From Candidatus Cybelea sp. (GTDB lineage Bacteria > Vulcanimicrobiota > Vulcanimicrobiia > Vulcanimicrobiales > Vulcanimicrobiaceae), in the NCBI GenBank assembly GCA_036489315.1, contig DASXFZ010000044.1, forward strand, positions 1 to 64,000: a stretch of DNA of 64,000 nt, written 5' to 3'. The position numbers and the translations under genes are program-made. Positions 50,167 through 58,371 of this stretch are shown here, in pieces. The notes under the pieces are model-generated. The model saw only the letters and a program-made list of their open reading frames with translations. It searched no databases and was not told the DNA's origin. The stretch's first letter is position 1. The number at the start of each line of letters is the position of its first letter.

Positions 50167-51993
50167 CCACGCCGGCGAACGGCTTTCTGAAGCCATCGCC
50201 GGAGTTCGTTCGCCGATCGCTGCCGAGTACAGGATGTATTTGAATGGGTCTGTGTTCTGATACTTCTCCATCAGCTTGAGATAGACGCTGCGCCGCGCTC
50301 GCGCGAGCGCATCGCTGCGCTCCAAACGGGCGATCGACCATCGCAGCAGCGCTGCGGCCAGTTCGTATCGGCCGTCGGCCGCCATTCGCTCGATCGCACC
50401 GAGCAGCCGTTTTTCAGAGAGATCGAGATAGTCGACGAGAAGATCGCCGCGATCGGCATCGCTTAAATGGTCGAGGCCGTCGAGATTCGCCTGCCAGTAG
50501 CCGGTGTTTTGATGAAAGAGCCGGTCGATCACGTGTTCTCGCATCGTCAGGTACGCCAGCGGCACGTCAGGGCGCCCGCCCAGAAGGCCGGGCGGAATCA
50601 GATTTGCCTCATGGATTGCGGCTCGGCTCTCGCCGCGCGCGATTGCGGCCCGCACCTGGTCGCTTAGCCAAGCGAGATCCGTCTTGACCTGCGCCAACAT
50701 CTCCGGCGACGAGAAGTTTTGCGTGAGCGGTTCGTGCCCATGCAGCAAGTGGCGCGGGCGTTTTTGCACCACGATGTCGATCGCATCGAACAGGCCTTGC
50801 AGGTTTCCCTCGGCGGCGAACGGCGCACCGATGTACGGCATGATGAAATCGCCGGCAAAAAGCACCGCGAGCTCCGGCAGATGCACGAACATCGCGTCGT
50901 GCGTCTCGCCGCCGTCGATCGGGATCAACTCGATGCGCGTTCCGCCGATCGTCAGCTCGGTCGCGCGATCGATCGTCGCGTCGGGCTTGAACGCCGTTAC
51001 GTCGTCCAAGCGAAACCGGTCGCCGAAGAAGTACTTCCCGAACGAGTTCGGGGCGCCGAGCTCTCGCGCGATCTCCTCGTGGTAGTTGCTTCTGGCAAAG
51101 AAGCGCGGCGGCGGCTCGAGTCCACGAAAATAGCGCTGGCCGCCGACGTGGTCCCAATGGGCGTGGGTAACGAAGATCGTCGTCAGGGCGGGTAACGTGG
51201 GCGCGTAGCTGCGCAACGCTTCGTACGCAGCCTTTGCCGAATCGGCTCTGGTGCCGGCATCGATTCCGATCAGCTGCGCGCCGTCGTCGGAGACGACGAA
51301 ATAGAACTCGGTGAACTCAAAGCCCGAAAGCGCATAGACCCGGCCGGGAACGACCTCCCGAATGCGGCGGTCGGCGAAGGCGTGCCCGGCCGCGGGGTCG
51401 TTTGAAAACGGCGTGATGAGCATCACGCTCTTGCTGAAGCTCTCGTAGCCGCTTCGCCGAAGGTATTCCTGTGCGCTCGCGCGTTTGGCGTCTCCCAGCG
51501 CGAGTTTTCCCAAACCAAAGTACACTTCTCGCAGCCACCCGGAGTGCGGCGCCTTGATGGCGTTCGTCTCGCACCACGCTAAGTCGAGCCGCGCCGCCTT
51601 CCTCTGGCCGAAGAAGCCGGGAAGCTGCGAGCGAACCACCCCCGAAATCCAGTTCACCACAAAGATCTCTCCGCCCGAAAGCGCCTTCGCCTGGTCGAGC
51701 ATCGCGATCGCACCTTTGACCACGGCGATGCGGGTAAACACGGAAACGCTCGGAGCGTGCTGCGCGCGCAGCAAAGCGATCGCGCTCAAATAGAGCGCCT
51801 TCTGGGGGTCGGTAAGGCGCGGCTGGAACTCGTTGAGCCGGGCCGAAAGGAATGCCGCCCCCTCGCCCGCCCGATTGGCATTGGCGAACGCCCCCATCAG
51901 CAGAAACAGCAGCTGCGGATCTTTGGGGGGCGCTGCGCTATTGACGGCTCGTAAATACTCGAGCTCTGGATTGGACAGTGGTTGCATATGCAT
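50107..51993 (-). CDS. Alkylsulfatase-like metallo-beta-lactamase-fold hydrolase with helical N-terminal region
   Basis: A 628-residue protein. The first 210 residues are helical repeats. The lactamase-fold domain has VTHAHWDHVGG, the His of GGETHDAMF, the Asp of FAGDF and the His of LLHGHEPL, so both metal sites are complete. The C-terminal 200 residues resemble the dimerisation part of SdsA/Alkyl-sulfatase proteins. The reaction may be sulfate- or other ester hydrolysis. GAGGAG lies just before ATG 51993. The start codon sits in ATATGCATGTAT, shared with the MarR gene at 52441. The last 20 residues are encoded opposite the end of the other MarR gene. Confidence 0.85.
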   Translation of the reverse strand: MHMQPLSNPELEYLRAVNSAAPPKDPQLLFLLMGAFANANRAGEGAAFLSARLNEFQPRLTDPQKALYLSAIALLRAQHAPSVSVFTRIAVVKGAIAMLDQAKALSGGEIFVVNWISGVVRSQLPGFFGQRKAARLDLAWCETNAIKAPHSGWLREVYFGLGKLALGDAKRASAQEYLRRSGYESFSKSVMLITPFSNDPAAGHAFADRRIREVVPGRVYALSGFEFTEFYFVVSDDGAQLIGIDAGTRADSAKAAYEALRSYAPTLPALTTIFVTHAHWDHVGGQRYFRGLEPPPRFFARSNYHEEIARELGAPNSFGKYFFGDRFRLDDVTAFKPDATIDRATELTIGGTRIELIPIDGGETHDAMFVHLPELAVLFAGDFIMPYIGAPFAAEGNLQGLFDAIDIVVQKRPRHLLHGHEPLTQNFSSPEMLAQVKTDLAWLSDQVRAAIARGESRAAIHEANLIPPGLLGGRPDVPLAYLTMREHVIDRLFHQNTGYWQANLDGLDHLSDADRGDLLVDYLDLSEKRLLGAIERMAADGRYELAAALLRWSIARLERSDALARARRSVYLKLMEKYQNTDPFKYILYSAAIGERTPAMASESRSPAWSVAGISQRQQEPAQQVAQL

Positions 51994-51997
51994 GTAT
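51986..51997. promoter_or_regulatory. Shared element ATATGCATGTAT at the lactamase start
   Basis: Differs by one base from ATATGCAAGTAT (minus strand, 52442-52453) at the adjacent MarR start. The 10-bp palindrome TGCATATGCA (51984-51993) overlaps it. Confidence 0.5.
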
Positions 51998-52012
51998 CTC
52001 CTCAAAAAAAAG

Positions 52013-52441
52013 TCAAGCGATCGAGCCGGCGACCCGGCGCAGGTCGCGTTCGAGCCGCTCCCAGTCGTGGCCGACGATCTTCTTTAACTGGTTCTGTGCG
52101 CGCCGCCAGCCCGGGAGGGCCTCCTGATATTTGCGTTGGCCCGAATGCGTAAGGCGTAAATGCCGTTCGCGCCGGTCCTCGCCGCGTTCGTCTTTTACCC
52201 AACCGGCGTCGATCAGCGGCGCAAGGGTGCGCGTAAGCGTCGTGCTATCGGCGGACAGCAGCGAACCGAGTCGGCGTTGCGTCAACGTGCCGGCGAGATC
52301 GAGCGCCTGGAGCAAGGCGAACTGCGTCGAACGCAGGCCTCCTTTTCGCAGCTCCCGGTCGTACCGCCGCGTGACGGCACGCGCGGCTCGCCGGATCGAC
52401 GCACAGACGCACGGCAGTTCGCGGAGGGATTCGCTGGCCAT
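52013..52441 (-). CDS. MarR-family transcriptional regulator
   Basis: A 142-residue winged-helix protein (LRSTQFALLQALDLAGTLTQRRLGSLLSADSTTLTRTLAPLIDAGWVKDERGEDRRERHLRLT). It lies 19 bp upstream of the metallo-beta-lactamase gene on the same strand, so it probably controls it and itself. ATG 52441 is supported by a consensus promoter that places transcription start on or beside the ATG. A cysteine pair near the N-terminus (PCVCASI) could sense oxidants. Confidence 0.92.
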   Translation of the reverse strand: MASESLRELPCVCASIRRAARAVTRRYDRELRKGGLRSTQFALLQALDLAGTLTQRRLGSLLSADSTTLTRTLAPLIDAGWVKDERGEDRRERHLRLTHSGQRKYQEALPGWRRAQNQLKKIVGHDWERLERDLRRVAGSIA

Positions 52442-52453
52442 ATACTTGCATAT
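52442..52453 (-). promoter_or_regulatory. Shared element ATATGCAAGTAT at the MarR start
   Basis: Covers the -10 to ATG interval, so a bound regulator would block initiation. On the plus strand CATATAC repeats with 10-bp spacing. Confidence 0.5.
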
Positions 52454-52477
52454 ACACCTAACTCCTGGAGTTGTCAA
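52449..52477 (-). promoter_or_regulatory. Consensus promoter of the MarR gene, leaderless
   Basis: Minus strand: TTGACA (52477-52472), 17-bp spacer, TATATG (52454-52449), then 7 nt to ATG 52441. The expected start point is the A of ATG. Confidence 0.7.
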
Positions 52478-52536
52478 GGCTCGAACGGCTCTCGGCGCCG
52501 TTTTGGCCGCCGGGCCGCGCGGGGATAACCTTTCGC

Positions 52537-53547
52537 ATGGATGCCTCGCAGATTTTCCGGGGGAAGCCCTTCGGTCTCGGGGGCGTGCCCTTCGGCAACG
52601 AGTTTGCCTACCTCACCGACGAGGTCGCGTATGCGACGATCGCCGCCGCCTGGAGCGCGGGAGTGCGCTACTACGACACCTCACCGTGGTACGGTCTGGG
52701 GCTCGCGGAGCGGCGTCTCGGTGCGTTTTTGCACCAACAGCCGCGTGCCGGCTACATCCTCTCCTCGAAGGTCGGTAAGCTGCTGACGGCGTCGCGCGAC
52801 AACCATGCCAAACGATATTTTCCGTTCACTCCCTCGCCCAACGACCTTCGCTACGATTACAGCGCCGACGGCGTCAAGCGCTCGATCGAAGACAGCCTGC
52901 AGCGCTTGGGCGTCGACGCGCTCGACGTCGTCTTCGTTCACGACCTCTCGCCGGATAATCCGTGGCTGCCGGGGCCGTGGGAAGAGCAATTCGAAATTGC
53001 GCGCAAGGGCGCGTTCCCGGCGCTCAGCCGGATGCGCGACGAAGGCGTGATCAAAGGCTGGGGGCTCGGCGTCAACTCACCCGAACCGATTCTCAAGCTG
53101 ATGGACGTGGCCGATGCCAACGTATGCCTGCTCGCGCGTCAGTACTCGTTGATCGATCACGAGAGAGCGCTGCACGAAGTTTTTCCGAAGGCTCGCGAGC
53201 GCGGGATGGCCTTCGTCGTCGGTTCGTCGCTCAACGCCGGCTTTATCAGCGGCAGCGCCCGCTTCAACTACGGTAAGGACAACTATAAGATCCCGCCCGA
53301 GGCGATCGAGAAGCGAAACCGCCTGCGCGCGGTCGCCGCGCGCTACGGCGTCGATCTGCGCACGGCCGCCCTGCAGTTCTCGCTTGCGCCCGACGTCGCC
53401 GCCGCACTTGTCGTCGGCTGCTCGAATCCGCAGCAGGTGCTCGCGGACTACACGTCGCTCGAGACGAGCATTCCGCAAGTGTTCTGGTCCGATCTGCGCT
53501 CGGAGAAGCTGATCGAGGCCGGGGCCGCGCTGCCGTCAGAAAATTAA
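52537..53547 (+). CDS. Aldo/keto reductase (L-fucose/D-threo-aldose dehydrogenase-like)
   Basis: A 336-residue (beta/alpha)8 oxidoreductase. Catalytic residues: Asp in YYDTSPWYGLGLAERRLG, Tyr in the same WYG, Lys in SSKVGKLL and His in VFVHDLSP. The LGVDALDVVFVHDL and IKGWGLGVNSPEP segments match sugar dehydrogenases of this family. ATG 52537 starts the conserved part. Divergent from the MarR gene at 52441 across 95 bp. Confidence 0.9.
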   Translation: MDASQIFRGKPFGLGGVPFGNEFAYLTDEVAYATIAAAWSAGVRYYDTSPWYGLGLAERRLGAFLHQQPRAGYILSSKVGKLLTASRDNHAKRYFPFTPSPNDLRYDYSADGVKRSIEDSLQRLGVDALDVVFVHDLSPDNPWLPGPWEEQFEIARKGAFPALSRMRDEGVIKGWGLGVNSPEPILKLMDVADANVCLLARQYSLIDHERALHEVFPKARERGMAFVVGSSLNAGFISGSARFNYGKDNYKIPPEAIEKRNRLRAVAARYGVDLRTAALQFSLAPDVAAALVVGCSNPQQVLADYTSLETSIPQVFWSDLRSEKLIEAGAALPSEN

Positions 53548-53601
53548 CGCTTCGGTTCGAGTGGGTTAAGCGCGAACCCCGCGCGAAACGTCCTGGTCCG
53601 T

Positions 53602-54159
53602 ATGGCGAAGCTGATTTACGCTATCAATACGTCGCTCGACGGTTACATAGAGGACGCAGCCGGCAACTTCGACTGGGTGAATCCCAATGAAGTGTTCAAG
53701 TTCGTTACCGAGCTGTTGCGGCCGATCGGAACCCACCTTTATGGGCGGCGACTCTGTGAGACGATGGCCTACTGGGATGCCGCGGCGATCGAAGCCTATC
53801 CGCCCGAGCAGCGCGACTTCGCACGGGTATGGCAAAAGGCCCAAAAGATCGTTTTTTCACGAACGCTGACGAAGGCTCCGACACGCAACACGCGTCTTGA
53901 GCGGGACTTCGACCCCGAGGCGATTCGGAAGTTCAAGCGCGAATCGGAGCATGACATCCACATTGGCGGCGCCGAGCTTGCGGGGCTTGCGCTCGAAGCC
54001 GATCTCGTCGACGAGTGTCACCTGTTTCTCAACCCGGTGATCGTCGGCGGTGGAAAACCGGCATTCCGAGCCGGCCAACAGCGGAGTCTCGAACTCCTCG
54101 AGACGCGTCGCTTCGGCACCGGCGTAATCCACGCGCACTATCGCCTACGAGGCCGTTAG
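53602..54159 (+). CDS. Dihydrofolate reductase/RibD C-terminal-fold protein
   Basis: A 185-residue RibD_C-type reductase: KLIYAINTSLDGYIEDAAGNFDWVNP at the start, IHIGGAELAGLALEADLVDECHLFLNPVIVGGGKP in the second half. It uses NADPH; the substrate is unknown, since many such proteins are not true dihydrofolate reductases. It follows the aldo/keto reductase gene by 54 bp. Its stop overlaps the small minus-strand gene by 4 bp. Confidence 0.87.
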   Translation: MAKLIYAINTSLDGYIEDAAGNFDWVNPNEVFKFVTELLRPIGTHLYGRRLCETMAYWDAAAIEAYPPEQRDFARVWQKAQKIVFSRTLTKAPTRNTRLERDFDPEAIRKFKRESEHDIHIGGAELAGLALEADLVDECHLFLNPVIVGGGKPAFRAGQQRSLELLETRRFGTGVIHAHYRLRGR

Positions 54160-54296
54160 CGGCGGCGGCGGATTTTGAGCAGGGCGCACTGCACGCCGAG
54201 CAGCGCCATCATCCCCGCCCCGATGGCGCTGCTCCCCAACGGCCCGAGCAGCTCTTCGACCGGCACGCCGGAGATGTGCGCGAGCAGAATCGTCAC
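54156..54296 (-). CDS. Small membrane protein (46 residues)
   Basis: Starts with GTG overlapping the DUF899 stop (GTGA, 54296-54293), so it is translationally coupled. The product has one hydrophobic helix (LLGPLGSSAIGAGMMALLGVQCALL) and a basic tail KIRRRR, which suggests an inner-membrane single-span protein. No family recognised. Confidence 0.5.
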   Translation of the reverse strand: MTILLAHISGVPVEELLGPLGSSAIGAGMMALLGVQCALLKIRRRR

Positions 54297-55069
54297 GACG
54301 TTTTCGCGTTCTCGACGACCGCGCTCCATTTGGGATCCGGCGAAGCCTCGGCGGCGTAGTTGTCGTGCCAGTTCCACCACGTGTACGGCTCGCTCTGCGG
54401 GTAGCCCGCTGGCGAGTCTTCCCACTTTTCCTGGCGCCCGAGCGGCGTCACGTCGAGGTAGTTCCAGGTGCCGCCCATCTGCTCGTCGCCGCGGTTGTTG
54501 ATGAAGTAGGTGCGGAACACGCGCTCGCCGTCGCGGAAGAAGACGTTGGTGCCGTGCCACTCGTCCACGCCGAAGTCGGCGTCGAAACTATCGGTGATCG
54601 TGTACCACGGCATCTTCCAGCCCATCCGCGCCTTCACGCGCTCGATGTCGGCCTGCGGCGCACGCGAGATGAACGCCAGGGTGGTATCGCGGGCGTTGAG
54701 GTGCGCGACGTGTGCGACTTGATCGGCCACCATCGAGCAGCCGCGGCACGCATGCTCGGGCCACCCGAAGACTCCGGGCTCGTGGAACGCGCGGTAAACG
54801 ATCAGCTGACGGCGCCCTTCAAATAAATCGATCAGACTCGCTTTGCCCTTGGGCCCATCAAACGTATACGTTTTCTCGACGGCTAGCCACGGCATCCGGC
54901 GCCGCCGTGCGGCCATGGCGTCGCGCGCCCGCGTTAACTCCTTTTCCTTTACGACCAGCTGTTCGAGCTCGGCCTGCCACTCCTGAGCCGATACGATCGG
55001 CGGCCGCTGCGGTGCTTGCGGATTGGTCATGTTGTTCGCTTCTTTCCCGAGTTTCGGACTATTAACCAT
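54293..55069 (-). CDS. DUF899 thioredoxin-like protein under an ArsR-type promoter
   Basis: A DUF899 protein of 245 residues from MTNPQAP (ATG 55030) or 258 from ATG 55069. The thioredoxin-like core has FEGRRQLIVYRAFHEPG and HACRGCSMVADQVAHVAHL (redox-type CRGC), then FFRDGERVFRTYFINNRGDEQMGGTWNYLDVTPLGRQ. DUF899 genes are often linked to ArsR-SRPBCC genes. Here the upstream 50 bp and codons MVNSPK copy the arsR-type start at 16042 (MVNSSE), so the longer form is likely if the mRNA is leaderless. It is coupled to the small gene at 54156. Confidence 0.87.
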   Translation of the reverse strand: MVNSPKLGKEANNMTNPQAPQRPPIVSAQEWQAELEQLVVKEKELTRARDAMAARRRRMPWLAVEKTYTFDGPKGKASLIDLFEGRRQLIVYRAFHEPGVFGWPEHACRGCSMVADQVAHVAHLNARDTTLAFISRAPQADIERVKARMGWKMPWYTITDSFDADFGVDEWHGTNVFFRDGERVFRTYFINNRGDEQMGGTWNYLDVTPLGRQEKWEDSPAGYPQSEPYTWWNWHDNYAAEASPDPKWSAVVENAKTS

Positions 55070-55087
55070 ACTGTTATATAACAGTAT
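55068..55087. promoter_or_regulatory. 20-bp perfect palindrome, ArsR-type operator
   Basis: ATACTGTTATATAACAGTAT, perfectly symmetrical, contains the GTTATATAAC core found at the ArsR gene (16046-16055). On the minus strand TTGACG lies 17 bp before TACTGT, and ATG 55069 is 11 nt after that, the same geometry as the ArsR promoter. Confidence 0.7.
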
Positions 55088-55224
55088 CATTATATATTGA
55101 ATCCGTCAACGCCCCATGGCGAAAATTGCCCGCAAGCGACCGTGGCCTTTTTGCCCTCGGGGCGACTCGGCTTAAGCGCGGGCGACGGCCGAGCGGTTAG
55201 GTGGTCCGCCCGAGCGGAGCGCTC

Positions 55225-55614
55225 TTAGGGTCCGCTAGGGTGATTGACGAAGGCTGGGTTCAGGCACTGCGTTCCGCCATTATCGCGCGTAACGAAACCG
55301 CTCAGCTGCGCGGCGACGGCGCTGGGCGCCGCCTCGGGAACCGCGTATCCGCTGAAGCGCCATCTGCCGCAATCCTTCACGTAGTACTCGGTGAGACGCC
55401 CCTTCGATTGGATGTCGACGCGGGCGTAGTTTTGCGCCACGACGATGTCCATGATCCTCGAAGCATCGGACGCGCCGTGTGAGAGCGCCAAACTCGCCAC
55501 CGCGTTCGTGTCGGCATCGGAGCCGCAGTACGCCGCGCTCGCGGGCGCCGGCAGGATTGCTACGATTGCGAACGAGGCCGAGAGTGCGATCGAAAAGAGT
55601 CGCGGTAACCTCAT
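55225..55614 (-). CDS. Hypothetical exported protein (129 residues)
   Basis: Signal peptide RLPRLFSIALSASFAIVAILPAPASA, then a small domain with three cysteines (AYCGSDAD, VKDCGRW, GTQCLNP). GGAGGG lies a few bases before ATG 55614, which decides the start. No family recognised. It is divergent from 55860 across 245 bp in which no other gene is supported. Confidence 0.65.
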   Translation of the reverse strand: MRLPRLFSIALSASFAIVAILPAPASAAYCGSDADTNAVASLALSHGASDASRIMDIVVAQNYARVDIQSKGRLTEYYVKDCGRWRFSGYAVPEAAPSAVAAQLSGFVTRDNGGTQCLNPAFVNHPSGP

Positions 55615-55859
55615 GCTGAAGTCCCTCCGTGATCGAACCCATCCGCCTTCGCTGCCGCCACCGGCCGTCCTACCGCAAAGAGTTCGTACGGCCGCTGCAA
55701 AATTGCGATTCCAATTTTCGATTGGGCAAACGGACATCGGCGCCTGCTCGCCTGTATTCCAATTCACCGGCGTCGCGCCGAGGTCGATCCGGTCGAATCG
55801 ACACAGGAGGGCGCTCGCTCGTAACGAACGGCGCACGCCGGGAGCGTTTGAGAGACGGC

Positions 55860-56825
55860 ATGTTTAGTATTGGGGCTCGGCCCCTAAAACTTTTGCGACG
55901 GGCGGCGCCGGCAATCGTAACGGCGGCGTTGATTCTCGTTTGCCGTTCACCGGCGCATGCCCGGCAGAGCGCCCCGCCGGCAGCCTCCGAACAACCGCCG
56001 GCTGCAGAGCCGCCCGCCGCGCGGCCGGGATTGCCGGTGCTCCCCGTGCTCGGCGGCAAGCGTGTGCTGTACGTGATTGCGATTGGCGCCGACTATTCCG
56101 CTCGCAGCAAAGTGGTCGCGAGCCTGGCCGAGCGCTTAGAAAAATATCGCCTGCGCGATAATCCGTGGCTCTTCGCCGAGCCGGATTGGACGGTCGGCGA
56201 TTACATCAGCCAGTGTGTTGCCTATCCGCAGACGACCGACGGCGCCATTCTGCTGAGCATTGCGGCGACGGCCAACGGGAACTACAACCGGTTCTTTTAC
56301 ACTAAGAACTGGCTTGAAATCGACTCCGATGCGGCGTTTATCACCTGCGGCGCGCCGGCCGGCGGCAAACCGGCCCCCGGCATCGCCTGGGCCTCCGGCG
56401 TGCAGCTCGGGTACGCTTCACGAAACACCTACGCGCAGCTCTTCAGCGCGGCCGCGCTCTTATTTGCCGCCGCGTCCACGGCGTCGACCTTCATTCCATC
56501 GCACACGTTGACGACGGCAACGACCACCGTCTTCCCGCATCCGAGTCCGATTCCGCCGCAGGGAAGCACGGCCGAGCAAACGACCACGACCTCGAAGGTC
56601 AGCAATCCCGGAGCACTCGCAAACTCATCGGCGGCATTGCTCACGCCGGCGTTGGCCTTTGCGCCGGCGCCCGCGCAGGTGCCGATCCTCGATGGTATGA
56701 CCTGGAATGCCGCCGAAGAAGTCGTCACTTCGCTCATCGAGCGGATGGACTGCGCAGCCCTGCAGCCGCAGGCGAACTCAAAAACCGTTTTATATACGCC
56801 CGCGCCGTTCTGCGCGGCACCTTGA
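55860..56825 (+). CDS. Hypothetical exported protein (321 residues)
   Basis: N-terminal signal (LLRRAAPAIVTAALILVCRSPAHA), a proline-rich linker, then a domain starting GGKRVLYVIAIGADYSARSKVVASLAERLEKYRL and DGAILLSIAATANGNYNRFFYTKNWLEID, and a low-complexity Ser/Thr/Ala-rich stretch before a short C-terminal helix. No family recognised. It is followed directly by the tandem TAP-like hydrolases, possibly in one operon. Confidence 0.65.
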   Translation: MFSIGARPLKLLRRAAPAIVTAALILVCRSPAHARQSAPPAASEQPPAAEPPAARPGLPVLPVLGGKRVLYVIAIGADYSARSKVVASLAERLEKYRLRDNPWLFAEPDWTVGDYISQCVAYPQTTDGAILLSIAATANGNYNRFFYTKNWLEIDSDAAFITCGAPAGGKPAPGIAWASGVQLGYASRNTYAQLFSAAALLFAAASTASTFIPSHTLTTATTTVFPHPSPIPPQGSTAEQTTTTSKVSNPGALANSSAALLTPALAFAPAPAQVPILDGMTWNAAEEVVTSLIERMDCAALQPQANSKTVLYTPAPFCAAP

Positions 56826-56826
56826 A

Positions 56827-58371
56827 ATGTTAGAACGCGAAGGTAAGGCTCGAACCGTGGCACTGCGATTCGTCTCTCTGTTGCTGCTCGCCGCATCGGC
56901 GTCGTTGTTTGTTTTGGCGCCGCAGCTTGCCGCCGGGCAATCGGCAGGGCCGGTGCCGCGTTTCGAACCGGCGTCGTGCCCGAAGACGCCCGAGCCGATC
57001 GCGGCGCTAAAAAGCGCGCGCTGCGGGTTCTTGATCGTGCCGGAAAACCGCTCGCGGAACGGCGGGCGGCTGATTCGTCTCGCCGTCGCGATCGTCCGCT
57101 CGCGTTCGAAGCCGCCCCAGCCGGATCCAATCGTGTTCATGGCCGGCGGCCCCGGTGAGGCGGCGACTCACGATATACCATTCTTAGTGGACGCGGGCAT
57201 CAACCGCAATCGCGATGTGATCGTCATGAATCAGCGCGGAACGCTCTACGACAAGCCCGATCTCAACTGTCCTGAGCTCGACCGCTACTACGCGCAGCAA
57301 GTCGGCCTCGTCTACGACGCGCCGTCGACGGGCAAGGTGCAAGCCGCGGCGGCGGCAGCCTGCCGTCGGCGTCTCGTCGCGCAAGGCATCGATCTCAGCG
57401 CCTACAACACGACCGAAAACGAGGCCGATTTCGCCGATCTTCGCCGCGTGCTCGGCGTTGCGCAATGGAACGTCTACGGGTACTCGTACGGTACCGACCT
57501 CGCGCTCTCACTGATGCGCGATCACCCCGACGGTATCCGCAGCGTCGTCATCGATTCGGTCGTTCCGCCGGATATCGTCAGCCTGCCGTGGACCTGGAGC
57601 AGTACTCGCGAGGGAATCGCGGCGGTCTTCGGCGACTGTCAGGCGGAGCCGGCCTGTAATCGCAAGTATCCCAATCTGATGGCGACCTTTACGCAGCTCG
57701 TGAAGCGCTTGGAGGCGCACCCGCTCGTTAAGTACGTCGTTCCGCCGCAGGGCGGCCGCGCCGTCAAAGTCGTGCTCGACGGCGGCGCTCTGCTCAACAT
57801 GCTCGTGGCGAACCGTCCGAAAGCGCCGGACGTTCCCAAGGCGATCGGCGAGCTCGCGCGCGGCAATCCAACGATGTTGTTACAGGTGCGCGCGGCTGGA
57901 GCCGAGGTCTCCGCCGTTCCCGACCAGGCGCAGGGCATGACCCAGAGTTTCGTCTGCCGCGAGTGGGAACCGTACGGATCGCCGGCGGAAATTTTGCGCG
58001 CCGGAAAACAGGTCTTTCCCACACTGCCCGACTCGGTGCTGATCAACGCTGCGCAGCTGCCGTTCGAAGACGAACTCTGCCAGGCTTGGAACGTTCCGCC
58101 GGGGCCGGCCAAACAGCGCGTGCGGGTGCGCAGCAACATTCCCACCTTGGTCGTCTCGGGCGCGATCGATGCGAAGACGGGCGCGCAGTGGGGGCGCTAT
58201 GCCGCCAGCACCCTGCCGAACTCGACCTACGTGCGCATCAAGGCCGTCGGACATTGGGTGATCGTGCAGTCGCCGTGCGCGCAGCAGATCTTCCAGTCGT
58301 TTCTCCAAAGCCCGCGTTCGCCCAAGACTTCGTGTGCCGCTACGCTGCAAGGAATAGGATTCAAACTGTAA
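56827..58371 (+). CDS. Exported TAP-like alpha/beta hydrolase, copy 1
   Basis: A 514-residue exported hydrolase related to tripeptidyl aminopeptidases. Signal peptide LRFVSLLLLAASASLFVLAPQLAAG. Oxyanion segment VFMAGGPGEAA, QRGT, nucleophile Ser in YGYSYGTDLAL, Asp near VVSGAIDAKT, His in KAVGHWVI, and the C-terminal TAP-like domain with conserved cysteines. GTG 56857 is an alternative start with AAGGTAAGG upstream and a cleaner signal peptide. It probably hydrolyses peptides or esters outside the cell. The next gene, a paralogue, starts at the base after its stop. Confidence 0.88.
   Translation: MLEREGKARTVALRFVSLLLLAASASLFVLAPQLAAGQSAGPVPRFEPASCPKTPEPIAALKSARCGFLIVPENRSRNGGRLIRLAVAIVRSRSKPPQPDPIVFMAGGPGEAATHDIPFLVDAGINRNRDVIVMNQRGTLYDKPDLNCPELDRYYAQQVGLVYDAPSTGKVQAAAAAACRRRLVAQGIDLSAYNTTENEADFADLRRVLGVAQWNVYGYSYGTDLALSLMRDHPDGIRSVVIDSVVPPDIVSLPWTWSSTREGIAAVFGDCQAEPACNRKYPNLMATFTQLVKRLEAHPLVKYVVPPQGGRAVKVVLDGGALLNMLVANRPKAPDVPKAIGELARGNPTMLLQVRAAGAEVSAVPDQAQGMTQSFVCREWEPYGSPAEILRAGKQVFPTLPDSVLINAAQLPFEDELCQAWNVPPGPAKQRVRVRSNIPTLVVSGAIDAKTGAQWGRYAASTLPNSTYVRIKAVGHWVIVQSPCAQQIFQSFLQSPRSPKTSCAATLQGIGFKL

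Noticed and set aside
55180-55250. GAGCGGTTAGGTGG resembles a tRNA D-arm
   Set aside because: No acceptor stem, anticodon loop or T-arm can be folded around it.
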